Below are positions 38,323-49,300 of a stretch of DNA of 64,000 nt, piece by piece. Where the stretch lies: NCBI GenBank assembly GCA_023333565.1, contig JAJKFH010001865.1, forward strand, positions 6,882,001 through 6,946,000. The letters are read 5' to 3'. The stretch's first letter is position 1, and each line of letters opens with the position of its first letter. This stretch comes from Puffinus mauretanicus (lineage: Eukaryota; Chordata; Aves; Procellariiformes; Procellariidae). Made by a program: the position numbers and the translations under genes. The notes beneath the pieces were generated by a model that did no database searches, was not told the DNA's origin, and saw only the letters and a program-made list of their open reading frames with translations.

Positions 38323-38395
38323 CTCGGGCGTGCAGCCAGAGCAGCGCCAGCACGGCGAGGCGCCGCCGCCAGCCCCGCGCCTCCCGCCGGCCCAT
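38323..38395 (-). CDS. First coding exon (signal peptide) of an unidentified secreted or membrane protein
   Basis: The exon begins at ATG 38395 and encodes 24 codons plus one base. The peptide has a basic n-region (MGRREARGWRRR), a hydrophobic core (LAVLALLWL) and a short c-region (HAR), the classic layout of a signal peptide. It ends at a consensus donor, CGAG/gtgagc, giving a phase-1 intron, the usual phase after a signal-peptide exon in secreted proteins and receptors. The start has an excellent context (GCCATGG). The frame stays open upstream for about 98 codons but has no other ATG there, and no ATG in any minus-strand frame occurs for about 310 bases upstream, so the start choice is firm. 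It sits in a CpG island. The peptide alone does not identify the family, and low-complexity GC-rich DNA can mimic such frames, but start, signal, donor and island agree. Confidence 0.72.
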
Positions 38396-38651
38396 GGCAG
38401 CGCCCGCCGGCCCCGGCCGCCGCCTCGCCGCGCCCCCTTCCCCGGCTCCTGCCCCGGCCGGCTCCGTCAGGCGGCGGGGCAGGGCTGGCGGCGCGCCCGG
38501 CGGGAGGGAGCCAGGCCGGCGGCGGCCCGCCGGGCTGCCACCCCGGGGCTCGGCAGCACCAGGGCAGCGGTGGGGGCAGATGTGAGTGCCCCGGGGGAGC
38601 GGGGAGCCGCCGCCGGGCGAGGGACCCCTCGGCTCGCCCTGCCCCGGCAGA

Positions 38652-38668
38652 CCCCCCGCCCCGCAAGA
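38652..38668 (-). promoter_or_regulatory. GC box (Sp/KLF-type site)
   Basis: The plus strand reads CCCCCCGCCCCGCAAGA, so the minus strand carries GCGGGGCGGGG, a strong Sp1-type site about 260 bases upstream of the ATG. The same 17 bases occur at 2335-2351 in the distal CpG-rich patch. Confidence 0.4.
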
Positions 38669-38899
38669 CAGCCGCAGCCGCCCCGTCAAGCTGCTTCAGG
38701 CCTTCGCGCATCAAACGTTTCCTTTGCCTGTCAAGAGACCACGCCGGCGCGCTCGGGAGCTGCGACCCTCTCACGGGCAGAAAGCCTCGCCGGCAATAGC
38801 GGATAGCAGCCAGGAGAGAGGAGAAACACAGAAACCTACGCTTCTGCACGGCGTTATTTAAGATAAGGCACCCTCCCTGCAGCATGAACTGCTTTTCAC

Positions 38900-41800
38900 T
38901 GGACAACTGCTAGAAACACGTTCTAAGCTGGTGTCATTCTTCAAGTACTAAATGAGCTGCTTCAACATCTGTGCAGTGCGCGATTCCCCTATAAGCCTGT
39001 TAGTGAATCAGGCATGCATACGGATTTAACTTCACCCCTGACGGTGACACTGCACACAGCAGCTGTATCACTTCTCCGCCAGGTGCACTAAAACAAAGCC
39101 ACCTCATCGATGGCTAGGGTTATTAGACTTCTACATTAATCGTTTCCTGATATTTGCTCAGCAGAATATTATTTTCAACTGATACACCAATTCTGATCTC
39201 TTGCCCCAAGAAAGGCCGCTCAGGTAGCCTAAATGGATGCAAGCCCACAAGAAAACCCACCTTCACATCTGCCCCTTAGGATAGGAACAAGTGTGTTGAA
39301 CAACTGTTACGGCATCAAACAGCAGAAGCATGTGGTCTATGTTCTTGAACAAAACACAGGTGAGATCCTTAAAACACTGAATACACCAACATAACAGGAA
39401 AATTACAGACCGACATACCACAATAAAAAGAGACTCCCAACTACCACTGAGCAAAAAAAACACGAGCAGCGGTAAACCAGGTATTTACAAATAAACTCCA
39501 GTATATAGTCAGTATATCAGTATATACTCATTATTAATGACAGCACTATTATTTTTATCTATAAGAATCAGAAAAGTAGGTTTTGTGATTCATTAGGTCA
39601 TTTTTGATGATGATTGTTTGGTTTGGCACTGATACTGGATTGCTGTAGCTAACAGAAGCCTGGCACCTCAGTGGGCAAATTCCACTACCACGCTTCGAAC
39701 GTTATTTTGCTCCAAAAAAGTGATCTCCCAGAAGCTTTCTGGGGAAGATCCACTTCTTTGATGATGCTTAGCAACATGGAAATCTTTGAAGTGGCCGCCT
39801 AGCAGCTGTCATACGATGATTAGTAATTACAATAAAATTCAACTTAATGTGATTGAGAGTAATCTGGCCAAAGCGTTCATAAACCAGACTTTGACCAGCT
39901 ATCACAAGTGTGATGAGCATTAGTCTTATCTTCCCAGTGATGTGTGGAATTTATTTTTCTTTCCTCATCCTTTTGTTTAAAACTCTCTTACCTGTTTGAT
40001 TACTACACCATTTTGCAATGCAACTGCAACACAGACATACATTTCTATGCACATGATTGGAACACATCAGTTATGTGAATATAATTTTTCAGTCTTTCTC
40101 ATGTGTTTTCATTGGAATATATAGCAAGAAAGTAACATGGTAGAGTCTAAACTATTTATTTTCTAGTATGAGTCCTAATTACAGATTTGCTCCACAGATA
40201 CCAGTTTTCATGGGAAAAATTATCTTAGTTCTAAAATTCATATTTAATCTGTATGCTCTCTTCAAAAAGCATGCTTGATGTTTCCTTCCCAAGCTCCCAT
40301 ATAAGCACAAAAAAAAAAACCCTTAGAGCAATGCTTTATCATCTGCTGACACCATTTTAAATGTTTCTATTACTAAAAAAATCCCAAACTGCCACATATC
40401 ACACATCTTTCATCAAACGCTACAGAGCAGACCATTCTTCCTACGTCAAACATAGGATGGCACTCCTATGGCCTTTTTGACTGCAAGATGCAAGAGTATC
40501 ATTATTTTGGACACTTGGGACAGAGACCACAAGCCCCAGTTGTGTGACCATAAAGGACTGGATGAATTCAGAGCTGCAAATGTCTGAATCTGAAAGACTG
40601 CCATTAGAAGTATGGGGAATCTAATTGGGATGCTTTTAGGATGCCAGCAGACTCAGCACATGAAAAAAAAGAGTTTCTTGTGCAGACTAAAGCAAACATA
40701 ATTGTTTAAAAATCAGTCTTTAATTCATGTTTGTATCTGTCCACAGATGTAACTAACAGTGCAGTAGCGAGGTCAAAACTCACGGTGGGAAGAACCTCAA
40801 ATACAACTGGAAAGCTGCACCACGACGGGGCAATTTACGTCAACGTGCTGGGATGGCCATGGTTAGCTAGTCTGGCTCGCTGAAGGAAACCAGAGATCTG
40901 CAAGTAGGCACACAAAAGTTAGCCAAGGTAGAGCACCTCTTAGAAGTTACTACTTTCAGTTCTTTTTCAGTATTAACCACCAGTGCCTAATAGGTATTTG
41001 TTTGGGTGTGGATGGCAGGAGGACTCTTTTAGATAAATCATTGACTCTTTGTCTCTTTAAATTAGGTTTCCTTGCAAATCCGTACAGGATAGATGGATAC
41101 CAGGTGGTGTTCCTCCTTGGGATAGTGGCCAAAAAGAAAGCGTAAATTACTTTAACATATATCTTGATCATCTCTTGGAAGAAAAAAGAGGGGAAAAAAA
41201 GTGTGACATGGTTGCTCAAGACACCATGGTCGTGGATTTGCTGACACAAGAGATTTCCCTCCTGTCCCGTATTCCCGTTTCTGCCCTTAACATGAATAAT
41301 ACCATCCCATTCAGCAGAGCAGAGGTGACAGCTCAGTGATGGGAAGCAAAGGAAAGAGAAAGGTTGTTTGCAGATACACATCCTGCTCATGTTTCTCTAA
41401 TGTCTTCAGAGTTCAAGGTGTGAGCTGCAACTAAGGAATCTTTTTTATCGTGCATTTTCAATGAGGAGCAGGACACTCCTGTTGTTATTAGAGCACAAAG
41501 CAATATAAATAAACAAAGCAAGTAATAGTGTGCTGTAAGTACAGGGTTTGTAGGCAGGCTGTCAGTGTACATGGGTCTTCCCCTCAATCCTGGGGAATAC
41601 ATCAGTATTACACACGTACAGAGTATGTAAGCAAGCAAAAGTTCTGCAAGTTATTGCCCTGATAGGGACATTATATTTCTAAAAATGGGAAGAAAATTTT
41701 CAAGTTCTCATAAATGTGGAAAAAATATTTTCACATCATAGAGGATGACATCATTGTTTCCATAGTTGTTAATGTCATCAATGATGTAACTGTATCTTTG

Positions 41801-44800
41801 ATTTTTTCATGCTAATTAAACTACAGTACTTAAACTACAATAAGTAATATCCACAAATGGAAGGCGCTTCCTTCAGACGAAACCTGCTTAGCGATGCTTT
41901 CTCCATGAAAGCTGGCAGAAATTAATTCTTTACGGCTCTATTCTCTAATATTTTTACTCTTTGTGGTGAAACTCAGCATCCCCATTCGTGGAGCACAAAC
42001 TCAAAAAGAATAAAAAGATGCTTTCACTCCACTTTGAAAAACTGAGGCATTCAAACCCAGGGACAGGCAGACAACAAAAGCTGTGACGTGCTTAGAAATC
42101 TCTGAAAAGACTCTTAAACAGCGCCAGAGAAGCAAGTTGAACCCCTTTTGCTGAAGTTTCTTCCCTCCCGCCCTGCTCCACCCGTGGGGTGCTCCAGCAG
42201 CAGCCCCGAGAGGAGCGGCGCACCCCAGCCCCTGCGTGGGGACTGCCACCGCCCTGCAAACAGCCCCCATCCCCCTGCCGCCCGGCTGAAGGGGCCGGCT
42301 AGTATTCCACGCACGTATTCCTCTGGGGTTTGGTTTAGGTTTTTTTCCAGAGATCTGCCAAAGTTTCCCCGCCTCTCTGTCACCTCCCCCCCATTTGGAA
42401 AGGGTAAAATTGGAGAGAGAAGGGAGAAAATCCCGTAACTTGTCCAAAGCGTGCAAGGATGATTTGTGTTCTCACTTATGGGGTACGACTGTCACTGCTG
42501 ATCTGCTTTCAGGCCTAGATTACATCTGATAAGGGCTGACCTTATTTGAGTATTCACACATTCTGCACTCATGGAGAGCACGCTGGACACAAAAGTACCT
42601 CAGATGTTCTGGGCATCAATCACGCTCACAGCGTGGAGGCTGCCAAACTTTTCTTCCCTTTAACTCGGGAGAGGAGAGGGTAGCCCAAGACAGACTTAAT
42701 AAAGTTTAAAGCTGTGCCACAGTATATTTGGGGCCCATTGTCTTCTAAAAGTGTGCTTTTCAACAAATTCTCTGCAGTTACCACGGGCAACAATTCGTCT
42801 TTACCAAATTGGGGCGGGGGGGCAGGGAGGAGGGAAGGCGAACAAAGGGCTTGCCAGGTCCTTTAAAAAAAAAAGCCAAACAGACAAACCCCTTCTCTCT
42901 CTTATTTGCCATGTATTTACAAAAACAAAGTAATTTCTCAAAATCATTCCTAAAACCAAAGTAATTTCAAAACATGTCTTAAAGCAAATCCCATCCTTAA
43001 GAATTCATGAACCTATTGTTCACCACACACAAATACTTACACTCATTACCTCAAATAATGCATGCTTTTGTAAAGATTATAAATATCACTAACCACTAAA
43101 ACATTTCATCCTTTGCAATGACTGACACCTCTGTTTAAACTTTCCTGATTTCACAAGAATTACAACTAGTTTTATGAACCTTTTGTTTCAGTCTGCACAT
43201 TTATTTTCAATTACGAGAGTCAGGAGGAAATAAGAGCACACAGCAGGTGGTGCACGTGCTGCTCTGAAATGTACTTACCAGCAGGGCCCAGCTTAATTTC
43301 TAAAGTCTAAAGTCTCATACAGTATCATCTTTATAGACAAAACAGACTGCAAACTTCCATGGAAACAAACAAACAGCGCAAATAAACTATCATACCTAGC
43401 TCTCAAACATCTTTTATTCCCCATATCTGTAGACAACATGAAATGACTCTCAAAACAAGGTATGATGTGCTTTGCTTTGCATGCTTGTTAACTCTGAAAC
43501 CTACTTAGGCCATATAAACTTACTTTCTTCCACAGCTGGCCACTCCAGCAGTAACACGGAGCTAAGGCATTTTTTCATATGACTGGAAATAAATAAGTGC
43601 AAAATGCAAACACTCATCAACCAAAGCCTTGGACAGGATGTCCTGAGGAGTTCAGTGTTTTCTCTCTTTTTCAGTTTTAGATGCCCTCAGTGATGGAGGC
43701 TTTGTTGCTGCAGTTTGAGGGATCAGTTCACAGCATGATACATCCCATCATGGGGAAGTTCTACTGCTTTTCCAGAGCTGGTTGGTTGGGGTTTCTTCCT
43801 TCCAATTTAAAACCATTTATTTCTCAGTTATATGTCAAAAATGACTGATCCTTGAGAAAAGGAGCAGCACACTGCCAAGAGAGGTGAAAAGACCTTTGGA
43901 TTAAACCACGGGAAAAGTATATTGAGAAGGAAATAGTTTTCAGGCACAAGAAGATCTAGTAGCTTCCAATAAAAGGGACAATATCCAAGATGATAGCATG
44001 GAGAAATCCACTACCAGTTTCTCTAAAATTTTCATTTAAGCCATTCCCAGCAGTAGCTTGGACACTCACTGCCTTCAGGAGGTACATGTCCTAGTGAGGA
44101 CCTGCTGTGGCCGTGCATCAAGTGTCGCAACATACTCTTTTTAAAATACAAACAGCAAACCATCCATCTCATCACATGTGGGGATCAGGATGTGGTATGC
44201 TAACTAAAGGCTGAGATTTAAGTCCAAGTGTCCTGTCTATAAAGCTGTGTTCAGTCTTAACTGAAGTGTTCATTAGAAGGTTTTTGGCTACACAGCATTT
44301 GGATCACAAAGTTTCAAAAAAATAATCATCCTAATAATAGGTCCTATGCAGCCTAATATGGTCTGCGGGTTTTTTCCTTGGTGAAAAACTAGCCTATAAA
44401 CATAAGTTAAAACTTGCAATATGTTGATGAAAATAAATGAATTTCTTTTACCAGTATAAGCATACACAGAAACATACACATATAGATGCTTACCTTATTA
44501 AAAGTTCATTTGTTGGTTTCAAATGCATTACCATATTATAGAATAAAAACACATTTCTCCGACAAGCTGGATCAAAATCTAAATGTGCGAGGGAAGAATG
44601 CATCTTCACCTTTACTAAAGCTCCTTGCTAGGCTGGCTATACTTCAGTAAGGAGCCAGCATCGTAAAAGGTGTCTATTTAGGGAAGTTAAAGGAGCTTGG
44701 ACATGTGTTTGACTTAATAAACCAGAAACAATTATTTATAGTGTTTTGTCATATTCTGCCTGATCTTGCAATGAGAACCTGCACAGACCTTTACATGGTA

Positions 44801-45020
44801 CTCCACCAGAAGTTACCCCCACAAACTGGGAGCCACGCAGCCACCATCAGCTCAAAACAACTGAGCACCCCACAGCAATATATCTACCAGACCACCACTA
44901 CCACAGCAACTGTATCTACCCAGGTGGTGAGCCAGAGCAGGCTTCTCGCCAGATGTCTCAGCCTGTGGCAAAACAAAACCGCACCTAGCTACAAGGCTAA
45001 AGACAGCCCCAAAAGGTCAT
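38900..45020. other. Upstream flank of the minus-strand gene; no gene seen
   Basis: AT-rich noncoding DNA. A short tandem of CAGTATAT-like units lies at 39498-39527. A GC-rich, moderately CpG-rich patch at 42150-42300 opens frames on both strands but shows no start or splice signals that I can defend. Regulatory elements of the neighbouring promoter could lie here. Confidence 0.55.
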
Positions 45021-45024
45021 GTAA

Positions 45025-45098
45025 CATAGCGGTCTCTGCACTGCCACACCGCATCAGACCAACAGCTCAGCTTGTCCGTATTCCTGTCTCCAATAAAA
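45025..45098 (-). mobile_element. Very short CR1/L3-type LINE 3' end
   Basis: Read on the minus strand: GGAGACAGGAATACGGAC, AAGCTGAGCTG, TTGGTCTGATGCGGTGTGGC and CTATGTT. This is the characteristic 3' end of many sauropsid CR1/L3 copies (tgg-gacc-attggtctgac-cagtatggc with a terminal tatgtt). The 5' extent is unclear. It underlies the 156-codon plus frame at 44705-45175, which I therefore do not call a gene. Confidence 0.6.
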
Positions 45099-46054
45099 GG
45101 TATTTGCTTTTTATTAATTTTGAAACGCATCACTTTTTAATTTCATTGGGATGTCTCCTGTCTTTCATTATGTAAAAGGTTAAATGGAAGAATCCAATTT
45201 GCCTCCTCTTTTTATATGTATTATTTTATTTTCCTTCTTCTGTCTCCTCTTGTTGAAGTCCTCTCTAACCCGCCCCCAAATTTGAAATTCCTCGCTCCTC
45301 TAGGAGATAGTTCATCTCGTATTTTAGTCACCCACCTATTTCTGCCACATCTTTTTATCGGCTGAGGAGGCCAGATACGAATGCAGTGTTCCCAGAGGGA
45401 TGGGACACTCACTCAGCAACACAGTCACTTCCAGAAATCAGCTCTGTCTGTTGTTTGGAGTCAAATGTTTTATTCGCTTTTCTCGCTGTGCAAAGCAGAA
45501 GATTTCATTGACTTGTTCAAGAGGACAAGAAGGATATTTTTTGTACTCTGAGTTAATTCAACATTCAGGAAACATACCAGGATGTCGTATTTGACAATGT
45601 GCATTTGCCAAAAATACTTGAACCTGCCTATTAATATCACTTAGCAAATCTCTTGTGGCTGTGCTTGATTCTTTCTGATCTAAGCTAATTCAGATAATTA
45701 CTTTTTCCTTCTCTGAAGTCACTCTTTCCTCCAAAGTCTAACATATCCAAAACCAATTCCAGAAGTAGCTCATTACTGCCTTCTTGGTTAACATGGCAGG
45801 AGCAGTGTGCCTCCCAAATCGCTGCTTCTCCTTTCCCTCTCAGTATGCCAAGGAATAAGGCTGCAAGACCACAGAAGAGGAAGACCAACAGAGATGGATG
45901 CTTCGGCATGACGGATGGGTACAGAGGGGAGGAGAGCAAGGAGAAGGCTGTAACTACCCTCAAATAACTCTTTTATCATTCACACTTTTTTCCCAGGGCT
46001 TTCCTCTCTCATCTGTATGCATTAGTACAGACATCGTTTTGGTGCAGGCAGTTC

Positions 46055-46375
46055 GCATGCCTCCCTTGGCGCCCGCCAGCACAGCCAGCCTCCCGCCGGG
46101 GAGCCGAAACCCCCGTCCCCGGGAGCCCGCCCGCTCGCTTGCCGCGGGCAGAGCTGGCAGCTGCTCTTCAGCCCCTTTCGCCACCTGGGAACCTAAATTT
46201 AGTCCTCTGGCCTGGCCAGATGAAATGGTTGAAGGGCTCGGTCCTATTCTCGGCACGCCATTAGGGAGCTTAAGCAACGCGCGTGCATCTCTGCGCACGT
46301 CCACGCCTGCCTGGTACGTCGTTGGGCAAACCGACCACCTCCCCGCTGGGCGAGATCTTTCAAGGTGGTTGTAAC
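46055..46375. promoter_or_regulatory. Small CpG-rich patch (possible minor island or enhancer)
   Basis: About 320 bases are GC-rich with frequent CpG (for example CCGCCGGGGAGCCG and GCAACGCGCG). Because stops are rare, frames of 197 codons (minus, 45960-46553) and 158 codons (plus, 45898-46374) cross it, neither with protein-like composition. It is 7.7 kb upstream of the main promoter and could be an alternative upstream promoter or enhancer. Confidence 0.35.
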
Positions 46376-46399
46376 GCCAGCTAACATGCAAATTTGAAA

Positions 46400-49300
46400 G
46401 CGTGAAACGCCAAGGTTTAAACCTACCATCAAATAAGCCATTCTCTCGTAAATTTTGTCTTCTTTTATAACTGAGAAAAATTACACTAATGGGTTTTAAG
46501 CATGCATAAAAATAATAGGTAATGCTTTTAAAACATAAAGTGTTCTCACCCACTAAGTTATGGCAGAGTCTGTGGTGCAGTATCTTATCAGTACATAATT
46601 TCGTATTTCAGAAGTTCCTTTCACCACAGTCTGCGTTTCAGCCTCCAAGCTATTCTTCCAAGCAATAAATGGACAAAGACATAGATTTATTTCTCTCCCC
46701 GCCCCACAAATGCATGTCTGATGGATTTGGAAAGTGTCCTACAAGTTCAAGATAGGCATCTGCCAAGATAAATCCGACACTAAATGCTTGCAGAGGATTT
46801 TTTTTTCTTCCATACCTCCTACTTACTGGTTAACAATTTCCAGTTGAAATCACTTTTTTTACTGAGCAAAACAACGTGTTCCTCTGTTTGCAATCACTTT
46901 GCTCTATAGGTTGGACTTCACAGCAGATCACCCTGAAGAACCACAGTGGCACACTGGTTTTAGGTACCTAGGCCTCCAGGGAGGTTAACGCCATAATATA
47001 CACCCACTATTTATAACTTTCCTATAATGACAGGTGCACAAAGACCACAGGAGTAACCAAACACATAGGAAATAAATGCATTTCATGACTTCAGTGTCAC
47101 AAAGAGCACAAGCGGTACTTGGCATCAAAATAAATCTCAGCTGTATTTACAGGTTTACCGCAAGCACGTTAGAAAAAAGGAAAAAAAAAAAAACCTAACC
47201 AAATTTCACTCCATGGCTACTAAATTCTTTGTATTACAACAGAAGACATGTCAAAACCTCAAAGCAGTCCCTAATGTGACATGGACACAATACACCCTCT
47301 CTCAGTCACTTCTAACTGGTATGATGAACTTGAAGGCAAGTAGGAGCTTGCATAGTCCACCGGGCTACTGAATTTTCAAGTAGTAATTTCAGTAATGTCG
47401 CTTTCTTCTGCAATATTGTTAAAAATAAATCTACATTTGAAGATATTTGACTTAAACTGTATCCCTTCTTTTGGTGGAAGGTTTTGTTTGTGTTTTCTTA
47501 GCTAAAATGCATATTAAACATTAAAAAAACCCTTGGCTCTTCCTCTTTAAATAAGTAGACAGCTTCTTTAGTCCTTCACATTCCTTCACCTGTCCCCAGT
47601 TACACAGCACAGCTGCTTGCGGGTTTAAGATTTTTTTGTGAAGTAACAGTTCATGATAATCTCATTAAATCCTTTCTAACACTTTCCAGTTCATACAGGA
47701 TTTCCTTCGCCTGGGCGAGTGGAGCGAGGATTGGCTGTTTAAGCAATCTCTGTGCAAAAAAAAAAAAAAGGCATCCACAGCCCTCCTCACAGAGCAACCC
47801 TCAGCAGCCGGAGCATGCAGGGGAGCCGAAGCTTGGCCCCAAGCGAGGAGCTGGAACAAATCCGGAGAGGCAGCGGCTCTCTTCGCTGTCTCTCTCTACG
47901 GCTGAAAAACAGCATTAAAAGTGTAATCCCCAGTATCTTCTGTGTGTAAAACAAATCATGTGCTAAGTGAGCTCCGTTACCTGTAAATCATTCTGTTTAA
48001 ATGCAGACAAGTCCCTCTCTCCGCTAGCCTAGGAAGTACTCATCCCAAAGGAGCCGGGGAGCTGTGCTTTCCGAGGGAGGCTCCACAACCAGCTTGGCTG
48101 CTCAAATGTCTCAGCCATTCCCAAGAACAGGAGAGAAGCCTCCCCAGGGGGAACAGAGAGAGTGAAACAAAAGCAAGAAGAAAAAAGCTGCCTGATTATT
48201 TTACAGATTATGCCTTCAGATCTTATAAGCCATGCTCTGGGTGTCCTGAAAGCATTTTCAAGGAGAAGGACCTCCACAGAGAAGCCTTGGTGATGAGCAG
48301 ATGTAAGCGAGACACTGGGAGTGACAGCAGGAAAAGCTGGGATGTCTTAAACCGCTCTACGAGGAAACGGGAACAATTTTTAGGCTCCATTACAAAACTT
48401 TTTATAGCATCAGCTGCTTCTATCAAAACGGTCAGTTTTCATTTCACTGTACATGGTCTCATCAACTTCAGTTTAATGGGAGTTTTCCCTATTTACATGC
48501 ACTTAAATGGCAAACGCACATTTCCTGCTCCAACTGCCAAAAACTACTTTTTCAACTTGCCTGCCTAAACCCATCCAAAATGAACAATGCAAAACATGTA
48601 AGACAGTTTAAAGTCTGTAGAAAGGGCTGGCCAGCTCAGGTATCTGGATAACAAATATTTTTACAGGCCTTTCAGTGGCTTAAATCCGGGACAGCTCTGC
48701 AGTGATTTATTTGTCTCCAACAGCTCTAGGGTGGCCTATGTAAAGCTAGCTGGTAATCACAAACCAGGTCCTTAGTGGGCACGTTCCACACCCAAGGCAG
48801 CCGTGACTGGTGCTCCCTTGCTGAGGGTCGCAGTAGAAAGACTGAGGACTGAGGGGGGGATGCGGGATATCTCATGCCATCAGAAGGAACGAGGCTCAGC
48901 GGCAGAGCATTATGCTAGGATTTTGCAGGATCAAAGCACAGATCATCTTATTTAAGCCATAAATATAGGTGTCACTTTTTATGATCGCCCTGCTAGCACT
49001 TTGAATAAGCATTAAACACAGTTTTTAAGGGTTATGCAGAATTTGTCTTTCAAAAACATACTCCCTTAAGAACACACAGCATAGGCTGTTTGCAGTCTGA
49101 GTTGCTACTGCAGTTCATGGTTTTTTATCTGGCAAGGTGAAAATTGTCCCTACATCTCAATGTGGAAGGGAGCAAATATTAATGGCATAACCTGTGTGTT
49201 CACCCCTGAGGACAGTTCTGATGTCTGAGACTTCACTGATGAAGACTTTTTGCGTGATTGTAACACCTTATTCAAGATAGAATTGGTTGCAATCTCCATG

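Larger units (their letters stand above)
38130..38800 (-). promoter_or_regulatory. CpG island promoter of the minus-strand gene
   Basis: About 670 bases are very GC-rich and dense in CpG, while the flanks are AT-rich. The island covers the first coding exon, the start of intron 1 and about 400 bases upstream of the ATG. GC-box sequences suited to Sp/KLF factors are present, the clearest at 38652-38668. No convincing TATA box stands near; a weak AT-rich patch lies at 38851-38863. This is the usual form of a broad vertebrate promoter. The start of transcription cannot be placed from sequence alone. Confidence 0.75.

Noticed and set aside
38237..38689. 150-codon minus frame across the whole CpG island as one protein
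   Set aside because: The start is TTG, not ATG, and the frame runs through a consensus splice donor at 38322. Only the ATG-to-donor part is kept as exon 1.
38132..38806. 224-codon and 165-codon plus-strand frames in the CpG island
   Set aside because: Ala/Pro/Arg-rich low complexity due to scarce stops in GC-rich DNA. They are antisense to a better supported exon.
44705..45175. 156-codon plus frame
   Set aside because: It overlaps a LINE 3' fragment on the other strand and has Thr/Gln-rich low-complexity content.
45960..46553. 197-codon minus frame
   Set aside because: It spans a CpG-rich patch with few stops on either strand, with no splice signals or domain resemblance.
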